Made by a program: the position numbers and the translations under genes
Shown here: one piece after another, positions 58,901 to 64,000 of the stretch
How the letters are laid out: every line of letters begins with the position of its first letter
How positions within the stretch are numbered: position 1 is the stretch's first letter
Source: Chitinophaga silvisoli
Lineage (GTDB): Bacteria; Bacteroidota; Bacteroidia; Chitinophagales; Chitinophagaceae
Assembly (NCBI RefSeq): GCF_003412465.1
Contig: NZ_QTJV01000009.1
Location: 248,001 to 312,000 of the forward strand
Direction: 5' to 3'
DNA length: 64,000 bases
The notes under the pieces: model-generated
What the model was told of the DNA's origin: nothing
What the model saw: only the letters and a program-made list of their open reading frames with translations
Databases searched by the model: none

Positions 58901-61358
58901 TCACGTTGCCATAAGCGTCCACTTTAGCGACTGAGGTATCGGAGGAGCTCCAGGTGACGGACGGGTTGGTGGGATAGGCGGGCGTGATTTTTACGTTCAA
59001 CTTTACAGAGAATCCTCTTGTAAGGGTATCTGATCCGGAATTGACTATTTCTACAGACTGCACAGGACCGGCCACCGGGGAGCCAAAATAGATACCATTT
59101 CCACTGATGGCAACAAACATTCTTCCTTTGTTGTCTGCCGTAATATTCTGCACGATACCTGGCACCCGATCTGAGATAGTCGTCCAGGTACGACCGGTAT
59201 CGTCAGAGCGGAAGGCACCGTGTGTAATGCCGTTAATAGGAAGGAGCTGGCTTGTAGCATATAAAGCCACGTGTGCACCTGCAGTTGTATCAGACATGGT
59301 GGCGGCTATCCATTTGGGTTTAAATGATGCTCCACCTACCTTACTGAATGTTTTGCCAGTGTCAGAGGTATGATAAAGGGCGCTGTATTCAGGATGTGAA
59401 TCATCGTAAAATGCTATCCAGACATCGCCTGTTTTCCCCGGCGTAACATCAATATTGGAGGTAGTGGCATAGGAAGAACCATTTGGGTTACTGCCGGCAT
59501 TTGCGGTAAGGCCGGTAGCAGTTGTTTTTTGGAATGATTTTCCACCATTGGTACTGACATAAAACGCACCGCGGTCCCAGATATAGAAATAATCGCCGTT
59601 CACCTTATCCGCTACGAGATGGTTTTCCCCTGGATAGAGGGTCCACTGCACCCCTGAGGGTAAGATGCCCGAAGAAACACCGGTGGATTTTGTCCATGTA
59701 GTGCCAAGATCTTCTGACCAGTAGACATTACCTGGACCATTCGCATCTATCTGGGTAAGCCAGACGATATTCCTGCGATTGGCTGACACGGCCACACGCC
59801 CGCGCAGACCAGGTGATTTTGGAAATATAGTATAGGTATCGCCACCATCGGTGGAGTAACCTGCGTGTGATAGATTGACGTCATAAGTTTCCGCGCCGTC
59901 GCAGCCAACACGAACAACGAAATTAGGGTCGGTATACTGGAAAGCTACCGCCTGCATATTAAACGCGGTATTAATACCATTGTGTAACGCAGTATTGGAA
60001 AGGGCACCCTGGTTCAATGGCTCAGTAAGGGAACGGTGGTGAGCGCCTCCTACATCAGCGGTAGCAGTGAGCAAGAGGTTCTTACCACCTGGCGGCGCCA
60101 CCATAGGTCCTGTTACCATGATCTCTTCAAGGCCTACTACGCGGATCTTCCAGTTGGAAACAGGGGCAAAGATATTATCTGTACTCAGTACGTCCAGCAT
60201 ATCGTTGATCCATACTCTGTCCGGGTAAAAAGGATCCCAGGTAAATGCAGCTGCGTTATGCCCAGGTGAATTGTAGTATAACCCGTCATTCGCTGAGTGT
60301 GGCGCTTCAGAATTATCGCGGGTGATCTTTCCTTGTGAGTAATAGCCTGGGGCTCCGCCACGCCTTGAAATATAATAAGGATTTTTTTGCCAGAGTCCCC
60401 GGGTACTTACAACAATATCATCCGAATTAGCGGGATTCACGGCCACTTTTGAGAAGTATTGGTTGGCATTATCTAAAATTACAGGAGACACGTCCTGCCA
60501 GCTGCCGGCTTTGTATTTGAACACACCCTTTTTAACACTACTGGAGCCGGCAGATACATACAGGGTTCCATCTGTATGAATCGTCGCCTGACCGGGAGCC
60601 TGTGGACTGTTACTCATTAGCGTAAAAGAGGCTCCGCCATCTTCTGATACCCATACACCGGTGTACCGGCCAATGTAAATCCGTTTCGTGACATGCTGAC
60701 CATTCACCACAACTGTACCAGCGCCTGGGTCGAAAAGAATGAATGCACAGGCACCCGACGTACTGACAGCGTTTACCTGCAACCAGCTTGTACCGGCATT
60801 TTCCGTTTTCCAGGCGCCATTCTGATCTGTAACAACCCATACAATGTTGCTATTGGAAGGATCGACCTGTATACGGTTTGCATATTGTTGTGTACTGTTC
60901 GGGTGTACGACAATCGGAACATGGAGATCCGTCCATGAGTCACCCCTGTCCGTACTCTTCAGGATAGTACCAACAGCACTTGAACCCTTGCCAGGTGCAG
61001 GGCCTGCGCTATTCTCCACCGTAGCATACAGAATATTACCTGTAGCATCGTTTGGGTCAACGGCAAGGCTACCGCAACGCTGGTTGACTTCCCAATTCCA
61101 GTAGTTGTCCGGTATTTTTTTAAATAACATTAAATGCTCCCATTTCTGCAGGTCCTTATTCCATCGGTAAGGAGTGCCTACATCAGTGGTAATAAAATAA
61201 AGGTCGGGCACCTTAGGGTGCGCTACAAAAGAAGGTACCGATCCGGAACCACCTATCCGCACCTGGTTCCAGGTGTACAATTGCGCGTGTACACCTTGCA
61301 AAGCGGCCAGGCAAAAAATTGTTAACAGCAATGTGTAGTAGACTTTTTTCGTCTTCAT
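55911..61358 (-). CDS. Secreted modular protein: GH74-like propeller, Big_2 x5, malectin-like x2, T9SS tail
   Basis: A 1815-residue exported protein. A signal peptide (1-25) is followed by a GH74-type seven-bladed propeller (about 27-765) starting WNQVRIGGSGSVPSFVAHPK and TTDVGTPYRW. The two catalytic Asp positions of GH74 are present as Asp59 and Asp435 (TADVGGAHH). Then come Big_2 Ig-like domains (two at about 766-930, three at about 1111-1366), a malectin-like sugar-binding domain (about 933-1109), a CBM4/9-like module (about 1368-1529), a second malectin-like domain (about 1531-1706) and a T9SS sorting domain (about 1731-1815, EVYPNPSN). It is likely a surface xyloglucan- or beta-glucan-acting enzyme of the SusCD locus upstream. 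Confidence 0.85.
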   Translation of the reverse strand: MKTKKVYYTLLLTIFCLAALQGVHAQLYTWNQVRIGGSGSVPSFVAHPKVPDLYFITTDVGTPYRWNKDLQKWEHLMLFKKIPDNYWNWEVNQRCGSLAVDPNDATGNILYATVENSAGPAPGKGSSAVGTILKSTDRGDSWTDLHVPIVVHPNSTQQYANRIQVDPSNSNIVWVVTDQNGAWKTENAGTSWLQVNAVSTSGACAFILFDPGAGTVVVNGQHVTKRIYIGRYTGVWVSEDGGASFTLMSNSPQAPGQATIHTDGTLYVSAGSSSVKKGVFKYKAGSWQDVSPVILDNANQYFSKVAVNPANSDDIVVSTRGLWQKNPYYISRRGGAPGYYSQGKITRDNSEAPHSANDGLYYNSPGHNAAAFTWDPFYPDRVWINDMLDVLSTDNIFAPVSNWKIRVVGLEEIMVTGPMVAPPGGKNLLLTATADVGGAHHRSLTEPLNQGALSNTALHNGINTAFNMQAVAFQYTDPNFVVRVGCDGAETYDVNLSHAGYSTDGGDTYTIFPKSPGLRGRVAVSANRRNIVWLTQIDANGPGNVYWSEDLGTTWTKSTGVSSGILPSGVQWTLYPGENHLVADKVNGDYFYIWDRGAFYVSTNGGKSFQKTTATGLTANAGSNPNGSSYATTSNIDVTPGKTGDVWIAFYDDSHPEYSALYHTSDTGKTFSKVGGASFKPKWIAATMSDTTAGAHVALYATSQLLPINGITHGAFRSDDTGRTWTTISDRVPGIVQNITADNKGRMFVAISGNGIYFGSPVAGPVQSVEIVNSGSDTLTRGFSVKLNVKITPAYPTNPSVTWSSSDTSVAKVDAYGNVSGVNAGTATITVTSVDGGKISTRQIVVIPPVISTGITTDSILYGTMNTPQQIVAIIMPANTTNKTLNWSVADSTIAKVDANGMVTGLKLGTTTLTVSAADGGSSRTSQLIVNTIVTAINAGTTAPAGSQPTPYQNITIGQYIPEGPTGTDKLWHAGYTWIVRNAATMDLSQVTSPAPRQVYEYMRIGKINTTQLRYYFRNLIPNANYALRLHFVEPSDADKATRIFNVRTSGDSLMNFNIYQSAGNKLNTVITRTLQAKADNAGVITVQFIPKAGPNDPYSASIAALEASIIPLQGISVYSDSSNLYVGYKDTLKLTTTPANATNRNLVYKSSNDAIATVDLNGVVTGKAAGTVTITATSVESNFVAAKTYTVIYIPVSSLTLDTTSVNVFVGSTFQLNAIFNPAKASNKEVLWTSSDTTIAQVNSSGTISGIKQGDVIVTATAADNPAIVAQANIHVANVQATNLTLQPSNAIIGAMDTLRVKVTFQPANTSIKRVTWSSSNASLATVDSTGLVTAIKPGTLTITVNTLDNSGVSATLPVTVVPFDSCGGIPNNGFESGLINWISYKESVATVGAAYAVSGKGHSGDKAVTLGATTASTALNIKGSIPVRGGSVIVFTQWVKVEKDATGYPWWAGYGIGFVNSQDSATGTVYSKQIDNVIAYRENWAQIRDTINVPDSATGLTYWISKVGFGTVWVDDYCIEVLKTNKSAVYGINAGTTVTPAGPYANTTFAQYVPEGPTGPNNLWHAGYTWVQRVTSQVDLSYVTDPAPPQVYEYIRIFKDNITQMRYYLRGLTPNTMYAIRLHFVEPHDTEKNNRIFSVKATNGLDSLTDFNIYQAAGNRLNTAVIKTIKATADNAGLIQVTFYPKKGLYDPYSGSIAAIEVRTLQPGDTVQSVTANQNTIAITSNKLNTPVKMDFATEVYPNPSNSVFKIKLTSSSKAAAFLTIVNNSGSPVYSTRINAGVNYELGQDLKPGIYYINIRQGTQNKTMKVVKY

Positions 61359-61559
61359 AATAGTGGAATTATTAAGGATTGATTTAGATGGTCTTCATAT
61401 ATTTCATCTGTTACATCATTTCATAGCAACGTATACGAATGTTTGTCAGGGAACAAACATAGGTTACCAATGGACCATGCCTGGTCTTTAAGACCACAAC
61501 CTGATCATCATTATCTTTTCATACTATGTTTCCTTGCGTCGGTTAACCTTTAAAGGGTA

Positions 61560-63161
61560 TCAGTTCCAGCCATTTTTAATGTCTTTGGCCACATTAGGAT
61601 TGTAATTTTTTTCTACATCGGGAATAGGGAACAGCAGGTGTTTATCAAGGAATGGTTGTGTGCCACTTCCGGGTTCAACAGCTTTTTCCGCATTGATAGT
61701 TTGCTTGATAATTCCCCATCTCAGCAGGTCGAAATATCGGCATTGTTCTCCACACAATTCAAGCTGGCGTTCGCGCATTAATATTTTCATGGCATTGGTC
61801 TGATCTCCCAGATTTGCATACAAAACGGCATGAGAACGGGAGCGTACACTGTCGATCAGCGCAAGTGGGGCATCGCCTGTATTACCCTGCTGTATATAAG
61901 CTTCGGCCAACATTAGCATCACGTCTGCCAGGCGGATCACCTGCCCGTTGATAGGACTTTTAGGATCACCATATTTTTCCACGAGATTGTAATATTCGTA
62001 TTTCTTCCAGCGATAGTCACCCTGTGGATCGCTAGCGTCAAAAGGAAAATTCTTTGCACCGGCAGCACATTGCTGGCAGTACATGGTGTCTCCTCCTGAA
62101 GCGGCAGTGCCATAGAAGGTGGATCTGGCACGTGGGTCAGTATATGAATTGCCTGTTAGCGGGTCAGGATAGGTAAATGCTTTCACAGCGGAATTGCTGA
62201 TGTATACGTTCTTCCAGTCATTCCAGCCATATTCCATAGCGCGGCCACTATGTGTTTGTTTTCCTACTTGTTCTGCACCATTTCCAAACATATAGTAGGG
62301 GGATCCAATGGCCCAGTCGGTCCACTGCTGATTCATGATCTGAAAGATATTTTCTGGTGTGTTCTGATTCACCGTGCTGAAAACATTATCAAATGAGGGA
62401 TCGAGTTTATAGGTATACGGTGTATTCATCAGCTTTTCGAAGGAAGATTGTGCAAGCCCCCATTTCTTCTGGTAAAGATAAACCTTGCCGAGCAGCGCTA
62501 TTACTGCACCTTTGGTTGCCCTGCCTAATTCTACGGCAGGATATACAACGGGCAATTCTGTAGTTTCCTCCGCTTCTGTCAGATCTTTCTCTATCTGCTT
62601 CCATACGTCAGCAGCTGGACTACGGGATAAATAGTTATTTTGAATCGTCGTTTGATAATCGATATATAACGGTACATCTCCCCACAAGGTTACTAAATGG
62701 AAATACGCATATGCCCTGAGAAACTTAACCTCTGCCAGGTATTGATTCAGTTTCGCCCGGTCTGAGGTGGCTGTAGGATTCCAGGCCGCTGCCCGGTCTA
62801 TCACCAGGTTAGTGCGGAATATCATCCGGTAGAGGGAACTCCATAATGCACTCAGATCTGCGTTGTTGGTACCAAAACTATAATCGCCCAGTTCCTGCTC
62901 TGCACCGAGCAGAAAGCTGGCACGCTTTGCTTCATTCCCCATCAGGTCAAAAATGTAGTAATATTCTCTGGCCCACAATCCAGGATGTAGCAGGGTAGCG
63001 TAACTGGCAATAGTTGCCTGGTTCAGCGCTCCGATGTTGGTGAAATAGGTATCATATGCATAAGCACTCTGGTCTACCAGGTCGAGACGCGATTTTTTAC
63101 ATCCGGAAAAAGTCGTTATCAGCCCGGCTATCAGTAATAATTGATGTATATATTTCTTCAT
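61560..63161 (-). CDS. SusD/RagB family nutrient-binding lipoprotein
   Basis: A 533-residue surface lipoprotein (lipidated Cys21, TFSGC). It has the SusD-like TPR scaffold with AEVKFLRAYAYFHLVTLWGDVPL (about 140-165) and the C-terminal DVMLMLAEAYIQQGN, RERQLELCGEQCRYFDLLRWG and FPIPDVEKNYN signatures. It forms the lid of the TonB-dependent SusC transporter encoded just upstream on the same strand (17-base gap). Together with the GH74-like enzyme downstream it forms the core of a polysaccharide utilization locus whose glycan is unknown. Confidence 0.95.
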   Translation of the reverse strand: MKKYIHQLLLIAGLITTFSGCKKSRLDLVDQSAYAYDTYFTNIGALNQATIASYATLLHPGLWAREYYYIFDLMGNEAKRASFLLGAEQELGDYSFGTNNADLSALWSSLYRMIFRTNLVIDRAAAWNPTATSDRAKLNQYLAEVKFLRAYAYFHLVTLWGDVPLYIDYQTTIQNNYLSRSPAADVWKQIEKDLTEAEETTELPVVYPAVELGRATKGAVIALLGKVYLYQKKWGLAQSSFEKLMNTPYTYKLDPSFDNVFSTVNQNTPENIFQIMNQQWTDWAIGSPYYMFGNGAEQVGKQTHSGRAMEYGWNDWKNVYISNSAVKAFTYPDPLTGNSYTDPRARSTFYGTAASGGDTMYCQQCAAGAKNFPFDASDPQGDYRWKKYEYYNLVEKYGDPKSPINGQVIRLADVMLMLAEAYIQQGNTGDAPLALIDSVRSRSHAVLYANLGDQTNAMKILMRERQLELCGEQCRYFDLLRWGIIKQTINAEKAVEPGSGTQPFLDKHLLFPIPDVEKNYNPNVAKDIKNGWN

Positions 63162-63178
63162 AAAATCACTTTTAGAAA

Positions 63179-64000
63179 TTAAAACCCTAATTGAATACCT
63201 GCCAGGAAAGTTCTTGGTTGTGGTACCTGCCCCTGGTCAATACCGCGTGCAAACAGGTAGTCGCCCGCTATTTCCGGATCGTATCCGGTATACCTGGTGA
63301 TGGTAAACAGGTTTTGTGCTGCAATGTAAATGCGGAGCGATTTAACTGAGGCTTTAGTGAGATTGTTTAATATCGGTAAAGGCGCATTGTATCCGATAGT
63401 AATGTTCCGTAAACGCAGGTAACTTCCATCTTCCAGCCACCAGTCGGATGGACGGAGATTTCCGTTGCCTGTTACATTCTGACCTATTCTGGGCAAAGCA
63501 GCTACATCGCCGGGCTTACGCCACCTATCCAGGATGTCAGTGCCGGCATTGTGTCCTGTAGACATAAAGCTGGTATTTAGTTTTAAGCCATTGAGCAGTT
63601 TTAGTCCGGCAATACCTGACAATACCAGGTTCAGGTCAAAGTTTCTAAAAGTGATACCGGCATTGATCCCGTAAATGTATTTTGGCATAGCATTGCCTAA
63701 TATTTCCTGGTCTTTTGCAGTAAGCACGCCATCGCCGTCAATATCTTTATAAATAAAGTCACCCGGCAACAAACCATCCTGGTACTTTGTTCCTGGTTTG
63801 CCTGTTTTTTTTGCAGCCGCATTGTTGAGCTCAGTTATTTCTCCATCATCCCTGGCCACATGATCATGCCGGTAACCATAGAAGGAACCGATAGCACTGC
63901 CTGCTGCTGTATAAGTGGTGGCGGGTACTGGCGTAAAGGCACCAGCCTGGATAGGGGCTGAAAATTGATCACCTAACGATAACACTTCGTTGTGGTTAAC
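63179..64000 (-). CDS. SusC/RagA family TonB-linked outer membrane protein, C-terminal part
   Basis: The last 273 codons of a SusC-type outer-membrane transporter. The frame stays open to the window edge, so the plug, carboxypeptidase-like N-terminus and most barrel strands are outside. The visible end has KDIDGDGVLTAKDQEILGN, PKYIYGINAGITFRNFDLNLVLSG, LRNITIGYNAP, and the terminal barrel strand QPRTFLAGIQLGF. It precedes SusD by 17 bases, the normal SusC-SusD order. Confidence 0.95.
   Translation of the reverse strand, partial: VNHNEVLSLGDQFSAPIQAGAFTPVPATTYTAAGSAIGSFYGYRHDHVARDDGEITELNNAAAKKTGKPGTKYQDGLLPGDFIYKDIDGDGVLTAKDQEILGNAMPKYIYGINAGITFRNFDLNLVLSGIAGLKLLNGLKLNTSFMSTGHNAGTDILDRWRKPGDVAALPRIGQNVTGNGNLRPSDWWLEDGSYLRLRNITIGYNAPLPILNNLTKASVKSLRIYIAAQNLFTITRYTGYDPEIAGDYLFARGIDQGQVPQPRTFLAGIQLGF

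Noticed and set aside
56000..61330. Many open frames on the plus strand opposite the 1815-residue gene
   Set aside because: They are antisense shadows of a strongly coding minus-strand frame with clear domains. None has a promoter box or homology.

Overview
The window comes from a Bacteroidota genome, most like a Chitinophaga or close relative (family Chitinophagaceae). This is inferred from a SusC/SusD pair, a secreted protein with a type IX secretion (T9SS) sorting tail, GH97/GH43/GH74-type glycosidases, many AraC and HxlR regulators, and Bacteroidota-type promoters (-7 box TAnnTTTG, sometimes a -33 TTG) in front of many genes. GC content is moderate. I saw no rRNA, tRNA, CRISPR array, insertion sequence or integrase.

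Layout. 0-3 kb: lipoprotein, multi-pass membrane protein, and a NarL-type histidine kinase/response regulator pair. 3-9.8 kb: small-metabolism enzymes and regulators (phosphatase, hydrolase, siderophore-interacting flavoprotein, quinone reductase with divergent LysR, DinB, AraC). 10-12.7 kb: three tandem tail-collar (microcystin-dependent-protein-like) genes and a formyltransferase. 12.7-17.5 kb: a lasso peptide biosynthetic cluster. A 41-codon precursor gene, too short for routine ORF calling, lies at 12682-12807 on the minus strand behind kinase, B2 protease and cyclase genes. A divergent operon encodes the PqqD-like leader-binding protein and a nucleotidyltransferase. The predicted product is a 15-residue lasso peptide with an 8-residue Gly1-Asp8 ring, probably phosphorylated and perhaps glycosylated.

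17.5-43.3 kb: a regulator-rich metabolic region. Short-chain dehydrogenases (six) recur next to AraC-type regulators (eight in the window), with an FAD monooxygenase, two aldo/keto reductases, a GH43-lectin lipoprotein, a tandem pair of 2-oxoglutarate oxygenase-like genes, a LOG-family protein, an ASK1-core-like protein (TIR/deoxyribohydrolase-like domain plus TPRs), a DsbA-type thiol oxidoreductase and a short TIR-domain gene. 43.6-53.3 kb: GH97, SGNH hydrolase, S41 protease, an esterase-like hydrolase, two HxlR regulators each divergent from an enzyme, an MDR oxidoreductase and an NTF2-like protein. 54-55.8 kb: a cold-shock/RNA-chaperone cluster (two cold-shock-domain genes, two RRM genes, one RRM pseudogene). 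55.9-64 kb: part of a polysaccharide utilization locus, made of a 1815-residue modular GH74-like secreted protein, SusD, and the C-terminal part of SusC running off the window.

Regulatory and repeat structure. Perfect TAnnTTTG boxes reset several start codons to positions downstream of longer in-frame extensions. Inverted repeats surround -7 boxes in front of one SDR and one AraC gene. A roughly 100-bp palindromic intergenic repeat family occurs three times (8.7, 24.5 and 35.1 kb), and one copy abuts a 52-bp tandem duplication that includes the 3' end of the DinB gene.
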